Source: Methylocystis iwaonis (GTDB lineage: Bacteria; Pseudomonadota; Alphaproteobacteria; Rhizobiales; Beijerinckiaceae). From it: a stretch of DNA of 64,000 nt. The stretch covers positions 1-64,000 of the forward strand of contig NZ_AP027146.1 in assembly GCF_027925385.1 (NCBI RefSeq), in the 5' to 3' direction. The translations under genes were made by a program, and so were the position numbers. Position 1 is the first letter of the stretch; each line of letters starts with the position of its first letter. Positions 43,802 to 53,342 of the stretch are shown here, piece by piece. Under the pieces are notes generated by a model. It had not been told where the DNA came from and ran no database searches. It saw nothing but the letters and a program-made list of their open reading frames with translations.

Positions 43802-44851
43802 TCAGCGCGCCCGCGCCGCGGCGCCCTGCTTCCAGGCCGCCATGCGCGAGAAATAGACCTCAGACGTTCCGCGCCAGCCGCCCAGCCGGCTTTGTTGGAC
43901 CACGATTGGCAGGACCGTCTTCACATAGGCGATGATCTCGTCCTTGCGCAGGCCGAGTCCGCTCTGCATGACCATCAGCGCGAGCTGCTCGAACGCGCCC
44001 GCGGCGCTGTCGGCGTGAATCGTTGTGATCGAGCCGGGATGGCCGGTGTTGATCGCCCGCAGGAAGGAATAGGCCTCCGACCCCCGGATTTCGCCAAGGA
44101 AAATCCGGTCCGGGCGCAGGCGCATGGCCGCTTGGAGCAGGCTCTCAATCGTGACCCGCGCCTGGCCCTGGTCGCCCTTGGAGGCGACGAGCGGCAGGAA
44201 GTTTTTTTGCAGCGGCCTTACCTCGCGCGTGTCTTCGATCGTGACGATCCGCTCCTCGAGGGCCACCTCCTTTAAAATAGCGTTGAGGAAAGTGGTCTTA
44301 CCTGACGAGGTTCCGCCGGAAAGCAAGATGGAATAGCGATTGCAGACAGCGAGCCGGATGAAGGCCTCGATCCGCCCCGCGTCCAAATGCTCGCAGAGCT
44401 CGCTATCAATCTCAGACAACTCGTTGCCGACCGAGACCTTGACTCGCTCAAACGAGCCCATGCGGCGGTAGTCTTCCAGCATGAGCTCCTTGATGACCTG
44501 CTTGCGGATTGCGAAGGCTCCGCCGTTCGTCGTCGCCGGCGGCAGCACCCCCTGAAAGCGTTCGCCGGTGGCGAGCGCAGCCGAGAGCAGCGGGTGCTCG
44601 CTATTAACGCTCTGGTTCGAAAAGCCCGCGACGCGCTCGCAGAGATGCCGAATCCAGTCACTCGTGACCGCAGGCGCCTCGATCCGCCGCATCGACGACT
44701 CCCCCATGACCTCGACGAAAAGCTCGCCCGGGCCATTGGCGACGATTTCGACAACGGTATCGTCGTTCAGCCATTGCCGCAGCGGCCCGAGCGCGTCCTC
44801 GAGAAAGACTGTGTGGGCGTCGGCGTCCCTATCGACGAGCCTTGGCTTCAC
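43802..44851 (-). CDS. virB11: Type IV secretion ATPase VirB11
   Basis: 349 residues. The hexameric traffic ATPase has Walker A GGTSSGKTTFLNAIL, an aspartate box IEDTREVRP and a Walker B region RPDRIFLGEIRGSEAYSFL. It drives substrate entry and pilus assembly. The start lies 23 bases inside the 3' end of virB10, implying translational coupling. Confidence 0.95.
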   Translation of the reverse strand: MKPRLVDRDADAHTVFLEDALGPLRQWLNDDTVVEIVANGPGELFVEVMGESSMRRIEAPAVTSDWIRHLCERVAGFSNQSVNSEHPLLSAALATGERFQGVLPPATTNGGAFAIRKQVIKELMLEDYRRMGSFERVKVSVGNELSEIDSELCEHLDAGRIEAFIRLAVCNRYSILLSGGTSSGKTTFLNAILKEVALEERIVTIEDTREVRPLQKNFLPLVASKGDQGQARVTIESLLQAAMRLRPDRIFLGEIRGSEAYSFLRAINTGHPGSITTIHADSAAGAFEQLALMVMQSGLGLRKDEIIAYVKTVLPIVVQQSRLGGWRGTSEVYFSRMAAWKQGAAARAR

Positions 44852-46130
44852 GGCGCAGCTCCCTCAGTTCCTCTTTGACGGGGTCGGGATAAAATAGGGA
44901 GAAGTCGAGATCCTTCTTGATGAAGACGACGATGCGCGCGCCCTGGTCGACGTAAACGGTGGGCGGGATGTTGATCGAATCCCGCAGCGCCTCTTGCGAG
45001 AGCCGGGTCAAGGATTGCGAAACCTGCTGCGCGCCGATCTGCCGGGCGTTGATCAAATTTTGATTGGGCAAAGTCGTGATTGCCGTGAGCTGACCGGTGA
45101 AGGGATCGAGCGCATATTGGCTTTGTTGCTGGTAGCTGTTGACGTTCTGGCCAAGCGTCGCGACGAATTGCGAGACGCCGCCGATGACGCTGAGCGCGAC
45201 TGCCGCCCCGAAACGCTCGACATAGTGATTGTCGAGGAAGCCGGAGTTCCCGGCCCGGCCGAGATCGTCGGTCCCCGGCGAACCCAGCTGAACGGAGACG
45301 CCGTCGGGGCGCAACAGCCGCGTCCAGACCACGAAAACCCTCGTCTGCCCGCGGGCGAGCCCGGAGCGATATTCGCCGATCAAGGTTGATCCCGAGGGGA
45401 TGAGCACGCGCCGACCGTCGAAGGACCAGGCGTCTTCGCGGGTGATCGCTTTCACGGAGCCCGGAAGGTCGCTCTGGATCGCGGTCAGCAGCTCGCCGCG
45501 CACCATCGTGCCTTGCGGCACGAGGGCGTCGATCCGGTCGTTTTTCGTCGCGATGGATCGCTCGACGCCGGCGGAGCCGGCGCGGGCGAGAAAGCGCCGG
45601 TTAGGGTCATCATCGGCCGTTTCCGAGGTCCCACCCGGGGTCCTCTCATCGTTCCCTGCCGCCGCGCCGAGCGCGCCATCGGCGACGAGCTGGGGCGCCC
45701 GCAGCCGCTCCCAGCGCCGCCGCTCCTCTTCGGCGGCGAGACGCCGGGCCTCGACGTCGTCGACTTTCGGTTCGCTCTCCGTCTCGAAGGCCGGCGGCGC
45801 GACAAGAGGCGTGGGCGGGGCGACCGGCGGCGGGGGGACCTCGGCGGCTGGGGGCGGCGGAGGGGCCGTCATCTTGCCGAGATCCAGATTCGGGCGCTGG
45901 TCGATCGCCGGCGCCGGAAAAGCGGTGGTGTGGAATTCCTCTTTCTCCGGCGCGGTCATCGGCCGCGTCTCCTTATGCTGGGAGGCGTAAACCATCCAGC
46001 CGACGAAGAGCGCTGCGGCGCTGGGGACGCCGATCTTGATGAAATTTCCCATGACGTGTGACGAGCGCTGGACCGAGCTTCTTGCCGCATCTTCGAGCTC
46101 GAGCGAACGATAATGTTCGGGCGACGGCAT
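44829..46130 (-). CDS. virB10: Type IV secretion core protein VirB10
   Basis: 433 residues. A short cytoplasmic N-terminus, one membrane helix (IGVPSAAALFVGWMVY), a long proline-rich periplasmic region (PPPPPAAEVPPPPVAPP) and the C-terminal TrbI/VirB10 domain (GTMVRGELLTAIQSDLPG, then VLIPSGSTLIGEY) are seen. It spans both membranes and senses ATP energy for channel opening. It begins 9 bases after virB9. Confidence 0.93.
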   Translation of the reverse strand: MPSPEHYRSLELEDAARSSVQRSSHVMGNFIKIGVPSAAALFVGWMVYASQHKETRPMTAPEKEEFHTTAFPAPAIDQRPNLDLGKMTAPPPPPAAEVPPPPVAPPTPLVAPPAFETESEPKVDDVEARRLAAEEERRRWERLRAPQLVADGALGAAAGNDERTPGGTSETADDDPNRRFLARAGSAGVERSIATKNDRIDALVPQGTMVRGELLTAIQSDLPGSVKAITREDAWSFDGRRVLIPSGSTLIGEYRSGLARGQTRVFVVWTRLLRPDGVSVQLGSPGTDDLGRAGNSGFLDNHYVERFGAAVALSVIGGVSQFVATLGQNVNSYQQQSQYALDPFTGQLTAITTLPNQNLINARQIGAQQVSQSLTRLSQEALRDSINIPPTVYVDQGARIVVFIKKDLDFSLFYPDPVKEELRELRREAKARR

Positions 46131-46139
46131 GTTCGCTCC

Positions 46140-46958
46140 TTACCAAAATTGAAAGCCGTTCGAGCCCACGCGCTCCGGCGCATAGGGCTCGAGGCCGTCA
46201 GGCTCATGGAGATTGTTCAGCCGCCGATTGAAGACGCAGGTCGCTTCCGCGCCGTTGCGCAGCGTCCACTGGAAATTGACCTTGTCGACGATGACGTAGG
46301 GACCCTCTTTATGGAAATTGACGACGCTCTCCTTGCGGTCGTGATCGACAACGAAGATCGCCGGCGTCTCCTGATCTGCGGCGAAGCGAAACCAGGTTTT
46401 GACGCCATCGTCGAAGACCGCGGTCGGCTTTGAGAGCGAGGAGCCCTTATAGGCGTAATCGCTGTTGGCGTTGGCGACGTTGAAATTCTTCGTATTGGGA
46501 TAGCTTGCGCGCTCCTTGGCGAGCGCGATGAGCCTGGCGTCGGCCTCGTCCTCAGGGAAGCGGAAGCGCACCTTGAACACTTGCGCCCTTCCCTGCCGGA
46601 AATCGGCGCGCAGAAGGAACGAATAGATGCGCTTCGACGTGACCACGTTCAAATTGGAAAAGGCGTTCTTCTCGACCGGCTTCACGAAGATGATGTTGCC
46701 GCGCTTGTTGGGCTCGACCTTCCAGGCGACAGAGTCGCCGAGCGCCAATGTCTCGATCTTCTCGTCCTCGCCCAGCACAATCATTGTGGAGACGCCATAG
46801 GAGCCGTTGATGGCGACGACCTCGTCGGGGCGGAAACTGACCTCCCGCACCCGAGCGTCGTAGCGGCCCGCCCAAGGCGACTCCTCAGCCTGCGCGAGGC
46901 TCGGAGCGCCGGTCGCGAGCAGACCGAGAAGGAGGGGGAAGCCAAGATGCCAGGTCAT
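46140..46958 (-). CDS. virB9: Type IV secretion core protein VirB9
   Basis: 272 residues with a signal peptide ending LAQAEE. The VirB9/TrbG pattern includes LGEDEKIETLALGDSVAWKVEP and FRFPEDEADAR, with WFRFAADQETPAIFVVD in the outer-membrane part. It forms the core ring with VirB7 and VirB10. It overlaps virB8 by 4 bases. Confidence 0.93.
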   Translation of the reverse strand: MTWHLGFPLLLGLLATGAPSLAQAEESPWAGRYDARVREVSFRPDEVVAINGSYGVSTMIVLGEDEKIETLALGDSVAWKVEPNKRGNIIFVKPVEKNAFSNLNVVTSKRIYSFLLRADFRQGRAQVFKVRFRFPEDEADARLIALAKERASYPNTKNFNVANANSDYAYKGSSLSKPTAVFDDGVKTWFRFAADQETPAIFVVDHDRKESVVNFHKEGPYVIVDKVNFQWTLRNGAEATCVFNRRLNNLHEPDGLEPYAPERVGSNGFQFW

Positions 46959-47731
46959 TTCTCGGCTCCCGTCGCGGTCGGGACCGTTTCCTGGTCGCGG
47001 CGGTATTCGGTCGTCTGGAAGCCGAGCGGATTGTCGAAGCGCATCTGGTTCGACATGGGCGCGCCGGAATAGCGAAAACGCACCAGCGCCACCCAGTCGC
47101 GATGGACGGTGTTGGAGGCGGATTTTTCATCCGTGCCAAAGCGCACCAGCGCCGTGCGCTGGTTTGGGAACGTCACCGATTTGACCGAGACGGCGACTTC
47201 CGTGGTGGCGCCGAAGGTTTTGACCGGGTTCTTCGGATTGGCCGGGCTGAAAATCTCGGTGAGATCGCGGGCGGCGTCGCCGGTCGAGAGCAGCTGCGCG
47301 AGATCAAAATTGTCCTTGAGCGCCTTGGGATCGTAAGTCTCGCGCGCCTTCACATAGCGCACGACGTTGAACATGGTGACGGCTTCGTCTTGGCTGAGCG
47401 CTCCCTGCGCCATCGGCCGCTTGACCTCGACGAAGCCTGAGGATTTGTCGACGACGATCATATAAGGCTCAAAGGTCTTGAGCGGCGCGAGGCTTGCGAG
47501 CGAGACGATCGCGCCAAGCGCGATGACGGTCATCACGGCGGCGATGATCCAGGCGATCGAGAGCGACGCATTTTTCCAGAGCGTCCGGTCCTCTTCCCAG
47601 GTCCCGCCCTCCTGGTAGTAGCGCGCGCCCTCCCCTGTCGCGGGGGCTCCAGGGCCCGGCGCAATGGGGGCGAACTCTTCTCGCAGGACCCTGCGGGGGA
47701 GGCGGCGAAACGGCAATTCCCACATCATCAA
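46955..47731 (-). CDS. virB8: Type IV secretion inner-membrane protein VirB8
   Basis: 258 residues. One membrane helix (ASLSIAWIIAAVMTVIALGAIVSL, about 52-75) precedes a periplasmic NTF2-like domain (LKTFEPYMIVVDKSSGFVEV and the RFRYSGAPMSNQMRFDNPLGFQTTEYRRDQE end). It is a scaffold of the inner-membrane complex. It overlaps virB6 and virB9 by 4 bases each. Confidence 0.93.
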   Translation of the reverse strand: MMMWELPFRRLPRRVLREEFAPIAPGPGAPATGEGARYYQEGGTWEEDRTLWKNASLSIAWIIAAVMTVIALGAIVSLASLAPLKTFEPYMIVVDKSSGFVEVKRPMAQGALSQDEAVTMFNVVRYVKARETYDPKALKDNFDLAQLLSTGDAARDLTEIFSPANPKNPVKTFGATTEVAVSVKSVTFPNQRTALVRFGTDEKSASNTVHRDWVALVRFRYSGAPMSNQMRFDNPLGFQTTEYRRDQETVPTATGAEK

Positions 47732-48819
47732 ATCTGGTCCATTTTCTTGGCGAGCACATCGGCGGCGCGTTGGCCATAGATGCGCTCATAGCGGGCGCGC
47801 GTGACGCGATCCTGCAGCGACCGATCGACGCCGAAGCGTGCGCCGTAGCCGAAAGGCACGCGGGCGCGATAGGCGTTTGAGGCGACCATCGCGCCGTTCG
47901 CGGTGACCGAGCGCCAGAGCCCGCCGATCGTCGTCGCATAGAGCGGAATGCCGCCGGCGATCGCCGCGGCCATGCCGGGGAGCTGGCTCAAGAGGAAAAG
48001 GCCGGTGAGGCCGACGAGAAAGAACGGCGCGAGCGCGCCCCAATCGACCTGGCCGCTGTTGATGGCGGCGCCAAGACCCGCGAAGATCGGCTGCGTGACG
48101 GTGAGGTAGAAGGCGAGAAAGGCGTAAACCAGCACCTGCAGCATCGCATACAGGACCGCCGCGGAGAGCCAACCGGAGAAAAAGCGCGAGGAGGCGTCGA
48201 AAAGCAGCAGCAGGATCATCAAGGGCGCGATGCCGAGGATCAGCCACAGAAAGACCTTCGAGAGAATGATCGTGAAGGTGGCGACCGCCAGAAACAGCGC
48301 GATGATGATCACGCAGGCAAGGCCGACGAGGGCCGAGGCGAAGGATTGCAGGCTGAACGCGAAATGCAGCTGGAAACCTTGCGCAACCTGGTTCCAGATC
48401 GCTTCCAGCGCCGAGACGACGGCGTTTGGCGAGGTGTAAGCATTATTGTTGCCGACGCTGAGCAGCCGATTGCCGATCGCAGCTGGTCCGTCATTGAAGA
48501 GTGTATAGGCAAAACTCGTGAAGTCGCTCCAGGAGGTCGCGAGCGCATAGATCACGAAGGCCCTAAACAGCCGAAAGGCGGCGTCGGTCGCCGTTCCCGT
48601 AGCGGTTCCGGCCCAAACGCCAAATCCCCAGAAGATCACATAGGCGATGAGGAGGAGCGAGGCGATCGAAGCCCCTGCCCCGCCCGCCGTCACATCCCGA
48701 GCAAGCTCCTGAAAGGCGCCCTGAACATAGGTGCAGCCGGTCTGGTCGACGCCAGAAAGGATCTGCGGGATGATTCCGGACCCGTAATTCTGCGTCGGGC
48801 AGTTCTGCAGCACGGTCAC
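47728..48819 (-). CDS. virB6: Type IV secretion polytopic protein VirB6
   Basis: 363 residues with at least six membrane helices (e.g. IASLLLIAYVIFWGFGVWAG and FLAVATFTIILSKVFLWLILGIAPLMILLLLF). It forms part of the inner-membrane channel. GTG 48819 overlaps the virB7 stop (GTGA); a GTG six bases later is possible. The long frame upstream runs through virB7 in another frame and is ignored. Confidence 0.92.
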   Translation of the reverse strand: MTVLQNCPTQNYGSGIIPQILSGVDQTGCTYVQGAFQELARDVTAGGAGASIASLLLIAYVIFWGFGVWAGTATGTATDAAFRLFRAFVIYALATSWSDFTSFAYTLFNDGPAAIGNRLLSVGNNNAYTSPNAVVSALEAIWNQVAQGFQLHFAFSLQSFASALVGLACVIIIALFLAVATFTIILSKVFLWLILGIAPLMILLLLFDASSRFFSGWLSAAVLYAMLQVLVYAFLAFYLTVTQPIFAGLGAAINSGQVDWGALAPFFLVGLTGLFLLSQLPGMAAAIAGGIPLYATTIGGLWRSVTANGAMVASNAYRARVPFGYGARFGVDRSLQDRVTRARYERIYGQRAADVLAKKMDQI

Positions 48820-49088
48820 TTGAGCCGCTCCGCGTTGATCGGGCGCAAGGAACCGCAGTCGCCAACGACGGATCTGAAGGGCGCAGGCGCGCGCGCCGCG
48901 TCCGGCTCCGCATAGAACAAGGCTTGCACGGCGTTCTGTTGCGGGCCCGCCGGCTCGGGCGTGGGTTGTTCCGCAGCAGCTGGCATGCCGCCTTCGGACA
49001 TTGCGCAAGGCGCCTCCAACGGTTTGTAGCCGCAGCCCGAGAGCGCGCCCGCGAGCAGCGCGGTGCTCGCCAAGAGAAGACGTCCCAT
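48816..49088 (-). CDS. virB7: Small lipoprotein, VirB7 equivalent
   Basis: 90 residues. MGRLLLASTALLAGALSGC carries a lipobox (LSGC, Cys19) and two more cysteines (in EAPCAM and GDCGSL). In the VirB system VirB7 is a lipoprotein disulfide-linked to VirB9 that stabilises the outer ring. It is longer than Agrobacterium VirB7 (about 55 residues) and has little sequence similarity, so the assignment rests on lipobox and position. Confidence 0.75.
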   Translation of the reverse strand: MGRLLLASTALLAGALSGCGYKPLEAPCAMSEGGMPAAAEQPTPEPAGPQQNAVQALFYAEPDAARAPAPFRSVVGDCGSLRPINAERLK

Positions 49089-49092
49089 CGCT

Positions 49093-49806
49093 CTATTGTC
49101 CGTAGGGTCGAAACTGCATGGCGCGGGCCGCGGCGGAAAGCCCGGCGATGCGGTCGAGATTGGCCTGGTTGGCGGCGGCCGCCGCCGTATTGACCGCGCC
49201 ATTGAGCTGGACGATCGACTGGCCGTTCTGCGCCTGGATCTGCGAGTTCTGATCGATCGAGCCTTTAACGTCGGGGGAGTTTCCGATCTGCTGCCCGCCG
49301 GTCGTGTAGGCGTTGCTGGCGCTCTTGACCGTCCCTTGCGTCGAGTTAATGAGCCCGAGAATGAGTTGGGCTGTGTTCGAGGAGTTGAGATAGGCCTTGT
49401 CGCTCGGGAGCGCGCCTTGCAGCCCGGATAGTGTTTTGACCAGATTGAGCCCATTGATCAGCGACGAGATGATTTGCTGAGAATCGCCGCCAAGCCCAGC
49501 GAAAGACAGCGGGCCCCCTGAAATCACCGAGCCGAGCGACGGCGCGCTCCCCATCGAAAAGCCGCTGCCGAGCGCCATTTGCGCGAGCGGCCCCTGCGCC
49601 AGCGACGAGCGGTCGCCGGTTACGGCCTGCAGGGTTTTCTGCACATTGGATAGGATATCCTGGTCGGTCGAGAGGATCTGCTTGGTGTTCGTCGCCGTCT
49701 GCTGGGACTGGGAGAGATTGGCGGCGTCGATCACCGGAACCTGGGCATGGGCGCCGCGAACAAGGAAAAGATTCGCAAGGCAGAAAGCCAATATCGCCCG
49801 TTTCAT
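49093..49806 (-). CDS. virB5: VirB5/TrbJ-like exported protein
   Basis: 237 residues with a signal peptide (MKRAILAFCLANLFLVRGAHAQ) and a mostly helical mature domain (VPVIDAANLSQSQQTATNTKQILSTDQDILSNVQKTLQAVTG). This is the usual opening of VirB5/TrbJ proteins, the minor pilus component involved in host contact. The C-terminal half is Gly/Ser/Asn/Gln-rich. It begins 60 bases after the unknown exported protein. Confidence 0.85.
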   Translation of the reverse strand: MKRAILAFCLANLFLVRGAHAQVPVIDAANLSQSQQTATNTKQILSTDQDILSNVQKTLQAVTGDRSSLAQGPLAQMALGSGFSMGSAPSLGSVISGGPLSFAGLGGDSQQIISSLINGLNLVKTLSGLQGALPSDKAYLNSSNTAQLILGLINSTQGTVKSASNAYTTGGQQIGNSPDVKGSIDQNSQIQAQNGQSIVQLNGAVNTAAAAANQANLDRIAGLSAAARAMQFRPYGQ

Positions 49807-49865
49807 GCAAAGCCCTTTTTCTAATGCGACGATGCGCGTTTGAGATAAACGACGACGTTTCCGAG

Positions 49866-50624
49866 TTAATCGGTGACGCGGCGCTCCACGCAGCCGCCAT
49901 CGAGCAGCAACTGGCAGAACTGGCTCGAGGCCAGGATGCAGGGACTATTCGCCGTGCCGTCGCCGCGGTAGCCGGCGCCGCAGGTCGCGTTGCCGGGGAG
50001 AAGCCCGCTTCCTGAGGCAAAGGAAGTGAAATTCATGCCGCGCGCGGCTTGGCTCACCTGCGACACGCGCATCATGTTGATCGCGTTATAGGCGCTGATG
50101 AGCAGATTGGCGGTTGCGAGCACCTGGTTCCAGCCGAGGCCGTTCTGCGTCCCGCCGGAGGAATTTTGGTCATAGCCGGCCATGATGGTCGACGACCCGC
50201 CGATGAGGCCGGAGGCGTTTTGATAGGTCGGCCCGTTGCTGACGATTGTCGCCTGCGTCGCCATATTGCCGGCGACGACGTCCCCTGCGGCTGAACCGAA
50301 ATTTTTTGTCGCCAACGCCGGGCCAGGCGCATTAGCGGCTGGCGCCGCCTGCATTTCCGAATCGTAGCTCTGGACCGCGGCGGCGCCCGCGGATGCATTC
50401 GGCGTCGCCGTGTTGTTCTGCACCGCGCCCCTTTGGCCGGTGTGGGTTGCGCAATCGATGCCCTTCTGCCCGTCGCGCTGCTTTTGTTGCACCGGGACCA
50501 GGGTGGTCGTCAGCGCCGAGGTCTGAATCTTTTGCGTGAGCTGCTCGGCGTCCTCGACCGGAATATCGGCGCGGGCGGCGACCGCTGAGGCGAGAAGAAA
50601 AGCCGACGTAAGAAGAACGCGCAT
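49866..50624 (-). CDS. Exported protein of unknown function between virB4 and virB5
   Basis: 252 residues with a signal peptide (MRVLLTSAFLLASAVAARA). The mature part is Asn/Gly/Ser/Ala-rich. Cysteines in GIDCATH, ATCGAGYRG, SPCILASSQFCQ and GGCVERR cluster at the end, and the pattern CQLLLDGGC closes the protein. ATG 50624 overlaps the virB4 stop (TGATG). It is not part of the minimal VirB set. It may be a second VirB5-like or pilus-associated component of this plasmid family. Confidence 0.7.
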   Translation of the reverse strand: MRVLLTSAFLLASAVAARADIPVEDAEQLTQKIQTSALTTTLVPVQQKQRDGQKGIDCATHTGQRGAVQNNTATPNASAGAAAVQSYDSEMQAAPAANAPGPALATKNFGSAAGDVVAGNMATQATIVSNGPTYQNASGLIGGSSTIMAGYDQNSSGGTQNGLGWNQVLATANLLISAYNAINMMRVSQVSQAARGMNFTSFASGSGLLPGNATCGAGYRGDGTANSPCILASSQFCQLLLDGGCVERRVTD

Positions 50625-53047
50625 CAGGCCGTCCTCCCCATGAAAGTGGGCAGCCAGGCTTCCGGCGCGCTCCCGACCTGCTCCATTAAGGAATAGAGCT
50701 CAGCGACCGTCTCGGTGCGCCCGGAGAGCACCTTGATGACCTCCGGCATGCCGCCGAGGTCCAATTTGGCGATGACCGAATCCTGCCCATGCTTGATCAG
50801 AAAGGATCGCGCCTCGGGAACCGTCTCCCTGATCCAGCGCATTTCCCGGTCGGAAAGCTGGAAGGCCCTGCGGTAGCTTTCGTCATCCGCCTTGGCGTTG
50901 GCGAAGAACACATTGGTCGCGGTTTGCTCGATCAAGGTGTTCGCGGCCTTGGAGCGCACGATGTCGGCGGCGCTTTGGGTGCCAAAGCCGATGATGCCGT
51001 TCTGCTTGCGGAGGGTCTTGAGCTTGTCCTTGATAAAGTAAGAGAAAACCTCGTCATCGAGCAACCGCCAGCCCTCGTCGAGGAAGATCATGATGGGCGT
51101 CCCATCGATCAGTTCCTCGATCCGGTGGAAGATATAGAGCAGCGCCGCCGTGCGGATCGTCGGATTGTCGAGGACCCGCGTCATGTCGAAGCCGAAGATC
51201 GCGTGAAGCGAGAAACGGTCCTCGGGGTTATTGAAGAGCCAGCCGTTCTGGTCCTTGCGGATCCACGGCTCAAGCCGCGAGGCGAGGTCGCCCTCGCTTG
51301 CCTGAATTCGGCCGCGCAGCAGCGACTGGAAAGCGGGGAGGTTCCGCCCCTCTCGCGGGCCGGAGACGACGGTCTTGATTGCATTGCGGATGACTTGCTC
51401 TTCGGTGGCCGAGAGATCCGTGTCCAATCCGCCCTTGGGCCGAAGCAGGAAGGAGAAGAGACGGTAGAGAAACTCCCGCGTCTCGCCGCCGTCGGGAAGC
51501 ATCAGGGGGTTGAAGCCCGTGGCGGTTCCAGGCTCGAGCGCCTCATATTGGCCGCCGAGCGCACGAATGAAAATTTCGGCGCCCCGGTCTTTGTCGACGA
51601 AGACGAGCCGGGGCCGAGGGGCCAAGCGTTGCGCCTGCGCCGCGATGAAGGAGAGCCACACGGTCTTCCCCGAGCCCGAGGGGCCGACGACCGTAAAATT
51701 CCCGAGATCAGACACATGGAAATTGTAGAAATAGGCCGTTTGCGAAGCCGTCTGGAACACCGAGATCGCCGAGCCCCAGTGGTTCCCGGCGGGCGAGCCG
51801 CTCGGGAAATTATGCAGCGAGACGAAGCCCGCGAGGTTCTTCGAGCTGATGATCGAGTTGCGGGCGATATAGGGAAAGTTTCCGGGCCACTGCGCCCAGA
51901 AGGCCGGTTCCATATTGAGGTCTTCGCGCACCCAGATCACGGAGCGGTCGGTGAGCGCCGCGCCCGCCGCCGTGACCGCGGCGTCGACCTCCTGCATGCT
52001 CTTACCCAACGCCAGCACCGTCATATGGTGCTCGCCGTAGAGGGCCTCGGAGGCGAGCAGTTCGTCCCGCGCGTCGTTCAAATGCTCGGCGACGATCGAC
52101 CCCGCCTCGTCGGACATGTCGACCTGGCGCGCGACGCGGTCGATATGGGATTGGGCGACGGGGCGGTCGATGATCGCGAAGGATTGCGCGACGATGAATT
52201 CGTGCGGGATGGTCAAGAGATTGTCGAGAAAGCCCGGCCCGGTCTGCGCTGGATATTCCCTCACCGACAGCGCCGCGCCAAAGCGGGTCTCGCTCGCCGA
52301 TCCGCCGCGGATTTCGAGCGCGTTCTTGCCGAAGAACACGCGCTTCGTCGCCAGCGCCTGGTCGAGCGACATTCTGGGAAGATGCATCGGCCTCGGGATG
52401 GCGCCATTGCCGAGCTGGACCAGGAATTCGAGCGGTTCCGAGAACCAGACCCCTGCCCGCTCGACGACCTTGAGAAGGCGCGGACGATAGGCAGACATGG
52501 CGGAGAGGACCGCCGTCGTAACGTCCCGCAGCTCGGCTTGCGCCTCTTGCCGGTCGAAGGAGTCGCCGTCGCCGGTCTTCTTGCCCAGGACCGTCTGCAT
52601 CAGCGCTTCAAAGGTTCCGGCGTGGCCTTGCAGGGGCCTGCGGATGATCGTGAGGTAGAGGTCGTTGACGAACATCCGCCGCTTCGAAAGCGCCGTGTGA
52701 TAGCGCTCGTCGAGCTCCCGGCAGAAGGCGTTATCGAAACTCGACGGGATTGTCGGTTCGATGTCACGCCGGATGATATGCGAATAAAGCGCGAAGCGGC
52801 TGTTGCCCAGCGTGCGCACGAGGTCGTTGCGGCCGAGCATGCGGACGTTGATGCTGGACCAGTCCGCCGTCTGGAACGAGAAGCCTTCCAGCTTGATGAA
52901 GTTCATCAACAGGCCGGACTTGGATTTGACGATGAAGTCGTCGACGTGGCGCAGATACGGCAGATGCGACGAGACTGGGCGTTCCCGCCGCGACACCGCG
53001 CCAAAGCTCATCTGGTCCTGCAGCGTCCTCAGCATCGAGCCCCTCAA
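50624..53047 (-). CDS. virB4: Type IV secretion ATPase VirB4
   Basis: 807 residues, usual length. Walker A is VVGPSGSGKTVWLSF and Walker B IMIFLDEGWRLLDD, and RKQNGIIGFGTQSAADI is the sensor-like segment. VirB4 energises pilus biogenesis and substrate transfer. It overlaps virB3 by 4 bases. There is no virB3 fusion as in some systems. Confidence 0.95.
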   Translation of the reverse strand: MRGSMLRTLQDQMSFGAVSRRERPVSSHLPYLRHVDDFIVKSKSGLLMNFIKLEGFSFQTADWSSINVRMLGRNDLVRTLGNSRFALYSHIIRRDIEPTIPSSFDNAFCRELDERYHTALSKRRMFVNDLYLTIIRRPLQGHAGTFEALMQTVLGKKTGDGDSFDRQEAQAELRDVTTAVLSAMSAYRPRLLKVVERAGVWFSEPLEFLVQLGNGAIPRPMHLPRMSLDQALATKRVFFGKNALEIRGGSASETRFGAALSVREYPAQTGPGFLDNLLTIPHEFIVAQSFAIIDRPVAQSHIDRVARQVDMSDEAGSIVAEHLNDARDELLASEALYGEHHMTVLALGKSMQEVDAAVTAAGAALTDRSVIWVREDLNMEPAFWAQWPGNFPYIARNSIISSKNLAGFVSLHNFPSGSPAGNHWGSAISVFQTASQTAYFYNFHVSDLGNFTVVGPSGSGKTVWLSFIAAQAQRLAPRPRLVFVDKDRGAEIFIRALGGQYEALEPGTATGFNPLMLPDGGETREFLYRLFSFLLRPKGGLDTDLSATEEQVIRNAIKTVVSGPREGRNLPAFQSLLRGRIQASEGDLASRLEPWIRKDQNGWLFNNPEDRFSLHAIFGFDMTRVLDNPTIRTAALLYIFHRIEELIDGTPIMIFLDEGWRLLDDEVFSYFIKDKLKTLRKQNGIIGFGTQSAADIVRSKAANTLIEQTATNVFFANAKADDESYRRAFQLSDREMRWIRETVPEARSFLIKHGQDSVIAKLDLGGMPEVIKVLSGRTETVAELYSLMEQVGSAPEAWLPTFMGRTA

Positions 53048-53340
53048 ATCTTATAGGAGTCGCAACCCCAAAATTCTCTGGAACGCGGCGGGCACTGGGA
53101 GGATCTCACGAACAGCACCTCGAAGATCCGGTCGTCTCTCAAGGTCATGACGTAGCCGAAGAGATGAAAAGGAATAATCCAGAGCAGATTGAACAGGTTG
53201 TGGGTGGCGAGAAAGATCACCGAGGTCACGACCATCTCGAACATGAAATACATGTAGGGGACGCCGACGATGGTCGGGGCCCGGGTCAGCGCCTTGACGA
53301 GCGGGACGATCATCGGCTTTTCAAGATCGGCGTTGCTCAT
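53044..53340 (-). CDS. virB3: Type IV secretion protein VirB3
   Basis: 98 residues with a hydrophobic N-terminal half (APTIVGVPYMYFMFEMVVTSVIFLATHNLFNLLWIIPFHLFGYV) forming two membrane helices, and the characteristic KALTRAPTIVGVP start. The C-terminus is CDSYKI. It is an inner-membrane partner of VirB4. ATG 53340 starts 2 bases after virB2; the upstream frame extension runs antisense-like through virB2 and is ignored. Confidence 0.9.
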   Translation of the reverse strand: MSNADLEKPMIVPLVKALTRAPTIVGVPYMYFMFEMVVTSVIFLATHNLFNLLWIIPFHLFGYVMTLRDDRIFEVLFVRSSQCPPRSREFWGCDSYKI

Positions 53341-53342
53341 CG

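Noticed and set aside
50789..53056. Long open frame (about 755 codons) on the plus strand opposite virB4
   Set aside because: Antisense shadow of virB4 in GC-rich DNA; composition is Arg/Glu/Asp/His-heavy without any domain, and it ends in virB4's start region.
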